DNA from: Zipacnadum sp036504235
GTDB lineage: Bacteria; Armatimonadota; Zipacnadia; Zipacnadales; Zipacnadaceae
Assembly (NCBI GenBank): GCA_036504235.1
Contig: DASXVN010000009.1
Span: 1-32,481 of the forward strand
Length of the DNA: 32,481 bases
Reading direction: 5' to 3'
Position 1 is the first letter of the stretch. Each line of letters starts with the position of its first letter. Below are positions 1-7,279 of this stretch, piece by piece. Made by a program: the position numbers and the translations under genes. The notes beneath the pieces were generated by a model. The model had not been told where the DNA came from. It did not search any database and saw only the letters and a program-made list of their open reading frames with translations.

Positions 1-78
1 GTTGATCTCTCCCTATTTAGGGAGAGTACCCGGCGCGGCAGCGCCGGGGGAGAGGGTCCGCCGTCGTCCGCCGTTCCT
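1..78. repeat. Two adjacent perfect hairpins at window start
   Basis: Non-coding stretch. Positions 7-15 pair with 18-26 (9 bp, TT loop) and 29-36 pair with 41-48 (8 bp, GGCA loop). The hairpins sit just beyond the stop codon of the minus-strand oxidoreductase gene. They belong to the same 'TCTCCC...GGGAGA' style of intergenic repeat seen at 13000-13027 and 18850-18878. They could stop transcription, but no T-run follows, so this is inference. Confidence 0.6.
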
Positions 79-1221
79 CTACAGAGCAGGAGGCGGGGAC
101 ACCTCCACGACCTGGCCGCCCTTCCTCAGCGACTCGGCGCCCGCGCAGCCGGCGGCTACCGCCATGCGGCCGGCCAGGGGCGGCGCGACCGGCGGCTTGC
201 CCTCCAGGACCATGTCCAGGAAGTCCTCGCAGATGCGGGGGTCCGCCCCGCCGTGGGTGCCCTCGATCTTCTGGACGTCGTAGGTGCGGTCGGCCAGGGA
301 CTTGTCGCCCGCGCCGCGGCGGGTTTTGACCCAGACCTTCATCTCCGGCTCGGAGTTCTCCAGGCGGCCCTCGGTGCCGATGATCGTGTAGTTGCGGTGG
401 TAGTCCGGGGTGAAATGGCACTGGAGGTAAGACGCCTTGATACCGCCCTCCAGCTCCATAATCATCTCCTGATTGTCCTCCACCTCGACCTCCGCGCGCC
501 AGACGCACAGGTCGTGGTGGGGCCAGTCCACATACTCCGGGCAGGTGCGGGCCTTCGGGCAGGCGCTGCAGCGCAGGTCGTTGGGCGCGTCGCCGCCGTA
601 GAAATCGAGGCTGCCGAAGGCGGCCACGCGGCGGGTGTAGGCGCCGGTCAGCCAGTGGATCATGTCCAGGTCGTGGCTGCCCTTCTGCAGGAGCAGGGAG
701 TTGGTCCCCTCGCGGCGCGCGTGCCAGTCATGGTAGTAAAACTCGCCGCCGCGCCCCACGAAATGCCGACACCAAGCGGCCTTGACCTCGCCGATCGCGC
801 CGGAGTCGATGATCTCCTTCATCACCCGGAAAATGTTCATATAGCGCATGTTAAAGCCCACCATGAGCTGCCGGCCGGAGGCCTGCCAAGCGCTGAGAAT
901 GTGGTCGCAGCCGGGCACGGTGATGGACAGGGGCTTCTCGCAGAAGACGTGCTTGCCCGCCTCCAGCGCCGCCACGGCATGCTCCTCGTGCAGGAAATCG
1001 GGCGAGGTGACGGCGACGGCGTCCACGTCCGCGCGCTCCAGCAGCCGCCGATAGTCGGTGGTGGTGAAGACGCTCTCCCCCATCTTCTCGCGGAAGTCGG
1101 CGAGGAACGACTCGTTAACATCCGCCCCCGCGACGACCTCCGAGCGGGGATTATCATGCCAGGACCCGGCCAACCCGCCGCGCCCGCTAACGCCGATTAC
1201 GCCGATGCGTAGTTTGTCCAT
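79..1221 (-). CDS. Gfo/Idh/MocA family NAD(P)-dependent oxidoreductase
   Basis: A 380-aa cytoplasmic dehydrogenase, probably acting on a sugar, inositol or sugar acid. The N-terminus has a Rossmann nucleotide-binding loop (GVIGVSGRGG, residues ~6-15), and the family signature EKP lies at residues ~95-97 (CEKPL), where the lysine is the usual catalytic residue. An unusual cysteine group (CSACPKARTC) follows at mid-protein and might bind a metal. I chose the ATG at 1221 because AGAGAG precedes it and the Rossmann strand starts directly after it; the reading frame stays open 28 codons further upstream, but that part is translated repeat DNA. Substrate cannot be told from sequence. It is the last gene in the minus-strand run and is separated from the UroD-like genes by a cloverleaf repeat element. 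Confidence 0.9.
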   Translation of the reverse strand: MDKLRIGVIGVSGRGGLAGSWHDNPRSEVVAGADVNESFLADFREKMGESVFTTTDYRRLLERADVDAVAVTSPDFLHEEHAVAALEAGKHVFCEKPLSITVPGCDHILSAWQASGRQLMVGFNMRYMNIFRVMKEIIDSGAIGEVKAAWCRHFVGRGGEFYYHDWHARREGTNSLLLQKGSHDLDMIHWLTGAYTRRVAAFGSLDFYGGDAPNDLRCSACPKARTCPEYVDWPHHDLCVWRAEVEVEDNQEMIMELEGGIKASYLQCHFTPDYHRNYTIIGTEGRLENSEPEMKVWVKTRRGAGDKSLADRTYDVQKIEGTHGGADPRICEDFLDMVLEGKPPVAPPLAGRMAVAAGCAGAESLRKGGQVVEVSPPPAL

Positions 1222-1258
1222 AGTTACATTCTCTCTTGATTGGCGAGGGCCGCATCCC

Positions 1259-1370
1259 GTAGGGGCGGAAGTTCGGCGTACCCGCCGAATCTCCGCCCGC
1301 GGCAACCGCCCAAGTTAGTGCTAGCCGCGGGCGGAGATTTTCGCGCGGACGCGAAAACTTCCGCCCCTAC
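1259..1370. repeat. Composite cloverleaf repeat, copy A
   Basis: A 112-bp palindromic composite. The outer arms GTAGGGGCGGAAGTT (1259-1273) and AACTTCCGCCCCTAC (1356-1370) are perfectly complementary. Inside are a 7-bp hairpin (1272-1278 with 1283-1289), a perfect 15-bp middle stem (1288-1302 with 1325-1339) whose loop contains GCTAG, and an 8-bp hairpin (1338-1345 with 1350-1357). Together these give a four-way junction. The whole 1222-1492 gap is repeat DNA with no gene; a smaller GGCGGGG/CCCCGCC hairpin lies at 1449-1473. Confidence 0.85.
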
Positions 1371-1448
1371 CACGGCAACGGCATACGGAAGCGTCGGGCC
1401 TCGCCCGTCGCAGGTTCCCTCCGTTAGCGGCCAGCCCCCGCTAGCGGC

Positions 1449-1473
1449 GGCGGGGTACGAGCCCCCGCCCTAC
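1449..1473. repeat. Short GGCGGGG...CCCCGCC hairpin repeat
   Basis: One of at least six copies in this window of a ~25-bp palindrome with arms GGCGGGG and CCCCGCC and a variable 6-8 nt loop, one end extended by CTAC or GTAG. Other copies are at 4437-4461, 10324-10349, 18114-18139, 32252-32276 and 32387-32411, and a partial one at about 5171-5192. All are intergenic. Confidence 0.8.
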
Positions 1474-1492
1474 AGGACGGCAACGGCCCCCG

Positions 1493-2554
1493 CTACTCAT
1501 AACTCCCATACTTCTTCGCCAACTCCACCACCCGGCAGTACTGCTCGAAGCTTACGTCATCCGGTATGGAGTGGTCCGAGTGGAATATGTAGCCGCCGTT
1601 TTGCTTGGCGGCGGTTACCTTCGTGCGGATTTCTTCCTCGATTACCGTGGGGTCCGGGTGCGCCATTTTGCGGGCGTCTATCCCGCCCATGAAGGAGAGG
1701 ACCTCGCCGTAGTCTTGCTTGAGCTGGAGCAGGTCCATACCCGCTTTGACCTCGAGGGGCTGGAGGCAACTCAGGCCCGCCTCGATCAGGCCGGGGATCA
1801 GGGCCGTGACATTGCCGCAACTGTGCAGGATGGTCTTCAGGCCGTGGGATTTCGCCAGTTGGTAGAAGCGCTGGTGGTTGGGGAACTCGTACCGGCGGAA
1901 CATCGCCGGGGAAAAGAGCGGGCCGCCCCGGTAGCCCATGTCGTCGTAAATGAAGCAGCCGTCGAACTCGAAGCCGTGGCCGATCATGTCCTCCAAGGCG
2001 TCGCAGAGCAGTTGGCCGCAGGTGTCGAACATGTCCTGCGCCCACTCCGGCTCGGAGGCCATCGCCATCAGCAGGTTCTCGTCGCCGGCGAACAGGATGA
2101 TCCAGTTGTAGCCGAAGGCCCCGGTGAAATGGAACCACTGGCCCCGCGCCCGCGCCTCGGCCTGCGCCTGGCGGGCGGCCTCCCAGTCCACGCGGTTGGA
2201 GTCCCAGACCATCCGGTGCTTGTGCTCCTCCCAGTCGGCGCGGGTCTGGAGGGTGTAGCTGAGCCACTGGGGGACGGAGGCGCGGTGCTTCCAGGTCTTG
2301 GTCTGGACGCCCCAACTATTGAGGTGGATCTCGTACTCGTCGGTCTCCTCCCGCAACTCGGCGGGAAAGCGCGTGGTCAGGTCCGGCCAGTAGCCGGCCA
2401 GCTCATAGTGGAAGTAGTCGGCCGGCGTGACCTCCGCGGGCAGGCCCTCACGGCGCCAGCGCTCCAGGGTCGTGCCCCAGGGAGCATCCTGAATCGCCAC
2501 CCGGTCGGCGGGGCGATGGTCAAGGGCGAGATTGATGCGTTCGCGTGAGTCCAC
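1493..2554 (-). CDS. UroD-like (uroporphyrinogen decarboxylase/methyltransferase superfamily) protein, downstream paralog
   Basis: A 353-aa TIM-barrel protein of the URO-D superfamily, which includes haem-pathway decarboxylases and zinc methyltransferases acting on cobalamin-bound methyl groups. The HSCGN segment at residues ~244-248 matches the H-x-C metal site of the methyltransferase branch, so a decarboxylase role in haem synthesis is unlikely. The start is taken as GTG at 2554: it lines up exactly with the start of the neighbouring paralog, has GGGAG upstream, and overlaps the paralog's TAG stop by one base (TAGTG). An ATG at 2596 would also be in frame. Both paralogs are 353 aa and end in the same residues (KYGSYE), so they arose by tandem duplication. 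Substrate unknown. Confidence 0.85.
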   Translation of the reverse strand: MDSRERINLALDHRPADRVAIQDAPWGTTLERWRREGLPAEVTPADYFHYELAGYWPDLTTRFPAELREETDEYEIHLNSWGVQTKTWKHRASVPQWLSYTLQTRADWEEHKHRMVWDSNRVDWEAARQAQAEARARGQWFHFTGAFGYNWIILFAGDENLLMAMASEPEWAQDMFDTCGQLLCDALEDMIGHGFEFDGCFIYDDMGYRGGPLFSPAMFRRYEFPNHQRFYQLAKSHGLKTILHSCGNVTALIPGLIEAGLSCLQPLEVKAGMDLLQLKQDYGEVLSFMGGIDARKMAHPDPTVIEEEIRTKVTAAKQNGGYIFHSDHSIPDDVSFEQYCRVVELAKKYGSYE

Positions 2555-3615
2555 TACTCGTAGCTCCCGTACTTGTGCGCCAGCTCGATTACCCACTTGT
2601 ACTGCTCGAAGCTCACGTTGTCGGGGATCGAGTGGTCGGACTGGAAGAGGTAGCCGCCGCCCTGCTTGGCTATCGTTACCTTGGTGCGGATTTCTTCCTC
2701 GATGACCGCCGGATCGGGATGCGCCATCTTGCGGGCGTCAATGCCGCCCATGAAGGCCAGGCGGTCGCCGTAGGTCTGCTTGAGATGCACCAGGTCCATG
2801 CCCGCCTTGACCTCCAGCGCCTGCAGGCAGGTGAGGCCGGCGTCAATCAGCCGGGGAATGAAGGCCTCCATCTGGCCGCAACTGTGCAGGATGCAGGGCA
2901 GGCCGTGGGCGCGGGCGCAATCGTAAACGCGCTTATGGTTGTGGAATTCGTAGCGCTCGAACATCGCCGGCGAGAAGAGCGTGGCGTTACGGTAGCCCAG
3001 GTCGTCGAAGAGGAAGCAGCCGTCGAACTGCACGCCGCCGGCGACCATCTCCTCCAGGGCGGTGCAGACCAGTTGGCTGACGGTGTCAAACATCTCCAGC
3101 ACCCACTCCGGCTCCATCGCCATCGCCATGAGCAGGTTCTCCGAGCCGACCATCCCCTGCAGGCGGTCGTAGCCGAAGGCGGCAGAGAAGTAATACCAGC
3201 GGCCGTGCTCGGCGGCGGACTCGCGGTCGCGGTTGATCTGCTCCCAGTCGAGGCGCGCGTCGCTCCAGGCCAGCCGGTGCTTGTGCTCCTCCCAGTCGGC
3301 CCGGGTCTTGATGAAGAACTCGTGGTACTCGGGGGTGGAGGTGGCGTGCTTCCAGTTCTTGAAGGTCTGGCCGTCGCCGCCGCGGGTCAGCGTGTACTCC
3401 TCGGTCTCCTCGACCGTCTCCGGCGGGAACATCAGGGACCCGTTGAAGCCGGTGCCGGCCAGATCGTAGCCGAAGTAGTCGGCGGCGGAGACGTCGGCGG
3501 GCATCCCCTCGCGCCGCCAGCGCTCCAGGGTGGTGCCCCAGGGGCCGTCCCAGATCGGCACGCGGTCGGCTGGCTGATGGGCGAGGGCTAGGGCAACTCG
3601 TTCTTGGGAAGTCAT
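2554..3615 (-). CDS. UroD-like (uroporphyrinogen decarboxylase/methyltransferase superfamily) protein, upstream paralog
   Basis: A 353-aa protein of the URO-D superfamily and first of the tandem pair. It shares with its neighbour the opening (QERVALALAHQPADRV), the metal-site motif HSCG, the segment FMGGIDARKMAHPDP and the C-terminal KYGSYE. The ATG at 3615 is chosen over an ATG seven codons upstream because AGGAGAG lies nine bases before it. Its stop codon overlaps the start of the next gene, so the two are translationally coupled and may form a heteromer. Family knowledge suggests a methyltransferase-like or other C1 function rather than haem synthesis, since no haem genes are nearby. Confidence 0.85.
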   Translation of the reverse strand: MTSQERVALALAHQPADRVPIWDGPWGTTLERWRREGMPADVSAADYFGYDLAGTGFNGSLMFPPETVEETEEYTLTRGGDGQTFKNWKHATSTPEYHEFFIKTRADWEEHKHRLAWSDARLDWEQINRDRESAAEHGRWYYFSAAFGYDRLQGMVGSENLLMAMAMEPEWVLEMFDTVSQLVCTALEEMVAGGVQFDGCFLFDDLGYRNATLFSPAMFERYEFHNHKRVYDCARAHGLPCILHSCGQMEAFIPRLIDAGLTCLQALEVKAGMDLVHLKQTYGDRLAFMGGIDARKMAHPDPAVIEEEIRTKVTIAKQGGGYLFQSDHSIPDNVSFEQYKWVIELAHKYGSYE

Positions 3616-3647
3616 CGGGGGACTCTCCTTATGCACGACGGGGGAGA

Positions 3648-3686
3648 GACCGCAGGTCCAGACCGCAGGTCCAGACCGAAGGTCCC
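3648..3686. repeat. Three 13-bp direct repeats with GACC/GGTC symmetry
   Basis: Three head-to-tail units GACCGCAGGTCCA, GACCGCAGGTCCA and GACCGAAGGTCCC. Each contains the inverted repeat GACC-NNN-GGTC. They occupy the 74-bp gap between the PHP phosphatase gene and the UroD-like pair, 33 bp upstream of the latter's start codon, so they could bind a regulator or simply be a small repeat family. Confidence 0.8.
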
Positions 3687-3689
3687 CCC

Positions 3690-4391
3690 TTAGGATACGC
3701 CGAGGATCTTCTCCGGGCGGTCGCTGACTACCTCCCGGAAGCGGGTCTCGGCCTGCGGCCCGCGGAAGGCGCGGCGGGCGCGGGCCAGCGTGGGGGGGCG
3801 ATAGATCGCGTCGTGGGCGTCACTGGCCAGGATACAAGCGGGGACCTCGCGCACCAGCCGCGTCGCCAGACCGCGAATCGCGCGCCCGTTACGGCCGAGC
3901 AGACTGTCCGCGTTGATCTGCAAGATGCAGCCGCGCTCCGCCAAGCGCAAAATCAGGGGGAGGTCGTGGCGGGCCAGGTGGCTGCGCTCGGGATGCGCCA
4001 GCACCGGGCGCAAGCCGGCCAGTTGCAGTGCGAAAACCAGCTCTTCCAGGTAGTTGGGCAGGCCGACCAGGGGAACCTCCAGAAGCAGATAGGGCCCCGC
4101 GCCGAGGTGCGGCAGGCGGTCCTTGTGCTCCAAAACCTCGGGCACGGCCATGATCTCCGCGCCGGGAAAGATGGTCAGGGGAATCTGCTCGGCCTGCAGC
4201 GCCGCGTTGAGCGCGGCGACGCCCTCGCCAATCCACGCGTGCTCGGCGAAGGCGCCGGGGGGCAGATGCGGCGTGGCGGCGATAGCGGTTACCCCGTCGG
4301 CGGCCGCGAGCCGGGCCATGGCCAGCGACTCCGCCAGGGTCCGAGGGCCATCGTCAACGCCGGGCAGAATGTGGCAGTGCAGGTCTATCAT
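3690..4391 (-). CDS. PHP-domain tyrosine-protein phosphatase, CpsB/YwqE type
   Basis: A 233-aa PHP-superfamily metallo-phosphatase. Family members dephosphorylate the tyrosine kinase that controls capsule or exopolysaccharide assembly. Visible metal-binding motifs are HCHILPGVDDGP at the N-terminus, ATPHLPPG, LAHPERS and SDAHD near the C-terminus, which is the complete expected set. The ATG at 4391 is chosen because the family starts with M-I-D-x-H-x-H; the frame is open 86 codons upstream but runs through repeat DNA. There is no Shine-Dalgarno sequence before this ATG, the leader being C-rich. No capsule genes or tyrosine kinase are nearby, so the partner is not visible here. Confidence 0.88.
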   Translation of the reverse strand: MIDLHCHILPGVDDGPRTLAESLAMARLAAADGVTAIAATPHLPPGAFAEHAWIGEGVAALNAALQAEQIPLTIFPGAEIMAVPEVLEHKDRLPHLGAGPYLLLEVPLVGLPNYLEELVFALQLAGLRPVLAHPERSHLARHDLPLILRLAERGCILQINADSLLGRNGRAIRGLATRLVREVPACILASDAHDAIYRPPTLARARRAFRGPQAETRFREVVSDRPEKILGVS

Positions 4392-4593
4392 GGTTGGGGG
4401 AAAGGAGGGGGGCAAGGGAAAGCCGTTGCCCCTACTGTAGGGCGGGGGCTCGTACCCCGCCGTCGCTAGGCAATCGTTAATCCGCGGGGGTGCGGACCGC
4501 CACCCGCCGAACGGCGAACGGCGGACCCTCTCCCCAGCCCCTCCCGCACCGGGAGGGGTGCCCGAAGTCTGCTGAGGGCGGGGTGGGCCGCCT
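4392..4593. repeat. Repeat-filled intergenic gap
   Basis: No gene. It holds a GGCGGGG/CCCCGCC hairpin at 4437-4461 and a CCCCTCCC/GGGAGGGG hairpin around 4536-4560 followed by GGGCGGGGTGGGCC. The latter is the same sequence as the right outer arm of the composite element at 10161-10316, so this is probably a partial copy of that element. Confidence 0.6.
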
Positions 4594-5067
4594 TTACGGC
4601 TTATACGTAACGTACAGCCGCTGCTCGTCGGCGTTCCAGTTGGCGGCAATGCCCAGGAGGTGGCAGACGTTGGCTGCCGGGATCCAGGTGTTGCCCGCGA
4701 TCCGCGCCGCCGGGGCGAGAAGCTGGTGGCTCTGGCCGTTGAGCAAGACCTGCCGGCTGCCCGGGATCAGGCGCAGGGTGTTATCGCCGCGATGGACCTC
4801 CACCCAGTTGTTGCCGGGGCCCCAGACCATGGTGCCGCCGACGTGGCGCAAGAGATCGGTCGCGGTGATGCAAAGCTGGCCGTCGCGGCGGATCGCGTGC
4901 TTCTCCAGGTCGCCCTCGCGGCCATTGAACCACACGGCCTCCCGAGGGACGTACTGGCGGCGGAGCTTGATGAAGTCCGCGGCCGCCGGAGCGGGGGCGG
5001 AAGCCAACCCGGCGGATAGCAGAACGACCACGAGCAGCGCGGCACTAGTAAGAGCGCTTCTGGACAT
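4594..5067 (-). CDS. Secreted protein with copper-amine-oxidase N-terminal-like domain
   Basis: A 157-aa exported protein. An N-terminal signal peptide (about residues 1-30, hydrophobic run LLVVVLLSAGLA, likely cleavage after APAAA) is followed by a domain like the copper amine oxidase N-terminal/stalk domain, with the typical halves 'ITATDLLRHVGGTMVWG...VEVHRGDN' and 'LLAPAARIAGNTWIPAANVCHLLGIAANWNADEQRLYVTY'. Such domains are usually wall- or surface-associated and are not themselves oxidases. The ATG at 5067 follows a strong GGAGGGAGAG site. It has its own promoter at 5130-5159. Specific function unknown. Confidence 0.75.
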   Translation of the reverse strand: MSRSALTSAALLVVVLLSAGLASAPAPAAADFIKLRRQYVPREAVWFNGREGDLEKHAIRRDGQLCITATDLLRHVGGTMVWGPGNNWVEVHRGDNTLRLIPGSRQVLLNGQSHQLLAPAARIAGNTWIPAANVCHLLGIAANWNADEQRLYVTYKP

Positions 5068-5129
5068 CGGCAATCTCTCCCTCCGAGGGCCCCCCGCGGG
5101 GGCCACGGTCGGCTCTGATAATCACGCAG

Positions 5130-5159
5130 AGTATAACATACGTTCGGCGGCAATACCAA
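5130..5159 (-). promoter_or_regulatory. Putative sigma-70-type promoter for the secreted protein
   Basis: On the minus strand, -35 TTGGTA (plus 5154-5159) and -10 TATACT (plus 5130-5135) are separated by 18 bp. The -10 lies about 60 bp upstream of the start at 5067. Match to consensus is 4/6 and 5/6. Confidence 0.5.
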
Positions 5160-5207
5160 GGTTTTTGGCGAGGGCCGTAGCCCCCGCCCTACAAACGACA
5201 AACGACA

Positions 5208-5265
5208 ACGGCGCCTCACCCCCTATCCCCCCTCGGAGGGGCGAACGGCGGAGGCAAGGCGCCGT
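5208..5265. repeat. Palindromic intergenic repeat with ACGGCGCCT arms
   Basis: Arms ACGGCGCCT (5208-5216) and AGGCGCCGT (5257-5265) are perfect complements and enclose a CCCCTC/GAGGGG hairpin. It lies at the end of the GH4 gene. The rest of 5068-5274 holds a truncated GGCGGGG/CCCCGCC repeat and the promoter listed separately. Confidence 0.6.
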
Positions 5266-5274
5266 CACTTTCCC

Positions 5275-6651
5275 TTACGACCAGAAGTAATCAGCCGCGC
5301 CCTGGAAGGCGGGGTTGATATCGTCTTTGTTGATCGCCAGCAGGTCGCGGCACAGAGCCCAGTACTCGCGGGTGTTCTGGCGGATCGGGTAGGCGTAGAG
5401 GGCCTCAAAGAGCACCTGCGGGTCCTCGCTGGCTACCGCGTCACCCAGCAGCGTCTGGTGGGTGGCGATGGCGCTCGCGGTGCCGTGGTAGACGTCGGGC
5501 ACGTAGAGATTCGGGACCTCGCGCACGCCCTGCTCGCTCAGGTAGAAGGAATACTCGAGAACCGTGCGGTCCTTGAAGCCGGCCACGTGGCCGGAGCAGG
5601 GGAAGCTGGCCGCGATCTTCTTCTCGCCGCCGCCGCCCAGCGCCTGGGCGACCAGGACGGTGATCTGCGGGTCCCAGCGCTCCGAACTCTCCCAGTAGGT
5701 CGCCGGGACCTCGGTGTGCGCCAACTCCTGGAACTCCTGGTCGGATTTCGCCCGGTCGTTGCGCAGCTTGATCTCCAGGGCGTCAATGTCCTCAGCCAGC
5801 GAGGCGGCCCGCGGGGCGGTGTCGCGCTCCCACATTTCCTCGTAGAAGTAATGCTGGAAGCCGTCGCCTTCGGTGGAGAAGATGGTGCAGTGGTGGCGGC
5901 GGTAGATCTCCACCAGCTTGGGCAGGGCCCAGCGCAGGTTGGCCTCGGCCGCCGGGCTGTAGTCCACATACTCGGGATGCTTGAAGCCGGCCGCCACGAC
6001 GCGGTCCATTACGTCCCACAGGTCCTCGCCCTTGTAGGTGCCCCGGATGATGAAGGAGCCGTGGTTGACCCCGGCGACATCCACGTCGTAGTTCAGGTCC
6101 TGCTCGTCGCGGCCCTGCAGGCGGGTGAGGTCCCACTGGTGGTTGTTGTAGCCGCCGCAGATGCCCAGGGCGCGGATCTTGGTATGGTTGTTGACCGCGG
6201 CGCTAACCACGGGCACCGGGTTGGCGAAGTCCACCAGCCACGCCTGGGGGCAGTGGATCTCCATCTGGCGGGCGAGGTCTAGGGCGATTTTGGCGCTCTT
6301 CAGGCCCAGGAAAGCGCCGGAGGGCGAGATCTGGTCCGAGCCCATGTAGTCGTGCTTATTGCAGGCGATCTGGCTCTCCTGGAAGGCGCGCCAGGAGCCG
6401 GCCATCAGACTCATGCTGACCATATCCGCGCCGGGCAGGGCCTCGGCGAGGTTGGTGCTCCAGTTGACCTTACAGTCGCAGGCGGCGAACTCCGGCGACT
6501 TTTCGAGCATAAGCTTCATGGCCTCGAGGCGCTTCGGGTCGAGATCATAGAGCATGACCTCGCCGCCCTTGAGGTTGGGCACGAGCGCCATCATAGCGCG
6601 ACCGATAGGCAGGGTGCGGAGGCCTCCGCCCCCGAAGAAGACAATTTTCAC
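5275..6651 (-). CDS. Glycoside hydrolase family 4 (NAD- and Mn-dependent glycosidase)
   Basis: A 458-aa cytoplasmic enzyme of the GH4 family, which cleaves alpha- or beta-glycosides by an NAD-dependent redox/elimination mechanism. Features are the N-terminal nucleotide-binding loop (FFGGGGLRTLP), the FANPV segment at ~144-148, and the two expected metal ligands: the cysteine in GICGGYNNH (~165) and the histidine in GVNHGSF (~197). Length fits the family (about 430-480 aa). The start is GTG at 6651 because GGAGGAG sits six bases upstream; a TTG two codons earlier directly abuts that site and is unlikely. Substrate (alpha-galactoside, alpha-glucoside, glucuronide or phospho-sugar) cannot be fixed from sequence. 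The neighbouring dehydrogenase and isomerase-like genes fit sugar catabolism. Confidence 0.88.
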   Translation of the reverse strand: MKIVFFGGGGLRTLPIGRAMMALVPNLKGGEVMLYDLDPKRLEAMKLMLEKSPEFAACDCKVNWSTNLAEALPGADMVSMSLMAGSWRAFQESQIACNKHDYMGSDQISPSGAFLGLKSAKIALDLARQMEIHCPQAWLVDFANPVPVVSAAVNNHTKIRALGICGGYNNHQWDLTRLQGRDEQDLNYDVDVAGVNHGSFIIRGTYKGEDLWDVMDRVVAAGFKHPEYVDYSPAAEANLRWALPKLVEIYRRHHCTIFSTEGDGFQHYFYEEMWERDTAPRAASLAEDIDALEIKLRNDRAKSDQEFQELAHTEVPATYWESSERWDPQITVLVAQALGGGGEKKIAASFPCSGHVAGFKDRTVLEYSFYLSEQGVREVPNLYVPDVYHGTASAIATHQTLLGDAVASEDPQVLFEALYAYPIRQNTREYWALCRDLLAINKDDINPAFQGAADYFWS

Positions 6652-6676
6652 GTACAACTCCTCCGATCCATGGTGG

Positions 6677-6717
6677 GAGCAGCCGGTGGCTGCTCAACGA
6701 TTACGCCCGAAAGGGCG
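6677..6717. repeat. Two small hairpins upstream of GH4 gene
   Basis: GAGCAGCC (6677-6684) pairs with GGCTGCTC (6688-6695), and CGCCC (6704-6708) pairs with GGGCG (6713-6717). Both lie in the 98-bp gap between the lipoprotein stop and the GH4 start on the minus strand. They may end the upstream transcript or shape the GH4 leader; no T-run is present. Confidence 0.45.
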
Positions 6718-6749
6718 GGGGTGACGATACGACAGTATGGCGGCCAAAG

Positions 6750-7169
6750 TCAATCGGACAGGTACCACTTGCCATTGCGCTGCATCATCTTAAGCGGCTG
6801 AGCCGCGCCGCCCTCCAGGGGGACGGTGGCGGTCTCGCCGTTGATCTCGGCCTTGCCGACCTTGACCTTGGCCAGGTCGGTCTTCATCTGCTCCAGCGCG
6901 GGACCCAGGGCGCCCGCCTTTTCCTCGATGAGCTTACTGACGATCAGGTCCTGCTGGCCCTTGGGGATACTGTCCCAGTCCTGATTCTGCGACTTGGCGT
7001 ACACGCTGTAGTCATACAGCGCGGCCAGGGCCGAGGCGTCGCCGGCCCGCACGGCAGCCAGCAGCGCCTGGGCGGTGCCCTCCGGCGTGGAGGCAGGCCC
7101 CTTGCCCGCGCCGCAGCCGAGGAGAGCGAGTAAGGATAAGGCTAATAGGGACGAGAGTAGATGTCTCAT
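6750..7169 (-). CDS. Small lipoprotein, DUF4878/NTF2-like
   Basis: A 139-aa predicted lipoprotein. A short hydrophobic signal sequence ends in the lipobox LLGC, giving lipid-modified Cys19. The mature part begins with a 'TPEGTAQALLAAVRAGDASALAALYDY' helix typical of DUF4878/NTF2-like lipoproteins and ends with 'KMMQRNGKWYLSD', the usual closing strand of that fold. The ATG at 7169 follows AAGGAG with a 7-base spacer; upstream open frame is repeat DNA. It would be anchored on the outer face of the cytoplasmic membrane or in the outer membrane. No specific role can be assigned. Confidence 0.8.
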   Translation of the reverse strand: MRHLLSSLLALSLLALLGCGAGKGPASTPEGTAQALLAAVRAGDASALAALYDYSVYAKSQNQDWDSIPKGQQDLIVSKLIEEKAGALGPALEQMKTDLAKVKVGKAEINGETATVPLEGGAAQPLKMMQRNGKWYLSD

Positions 7170-7212
7170 AAGGCGTCTCCTTAGTGTGCGGTTGCCGGCC
7201 TCACCCCCCGGC

Positions 7213-7255
7213 CCCCTCTCCGTGCACTTGAGTACAAGTGCCTCAGGAGAGGGGG
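7213..7255. repeat. CCCTCTCC...GGAGAGGG hairpin with inner GCACTTG/CAAGTGC stem
   Basis: A nested palindrome in the gap between the lipoprotein and methyltransferase genes: outer CCCTCTCC pairs with GGAGAGGG and an inner perfect 7-bp stem GCACTTG/CAAGTGC closes an AGTA loop. It is a variant of the common CCCCTCTCC/GGAGAGGGG repeat seen at 12940-12962, with the inner stem as an added segment. Confidence 0.65.
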
Positions 7256-7279
7256 AGAAAGACGGACGGCGCTTCTCCC

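Noticed and set aside
1259..1370. Cloverleaf elements as tRNA genes
   Set aside because: The stems are far too long, there is no TTC T-loop sequence, no anticodon-arm geometry and no CCA-type acceptor end.
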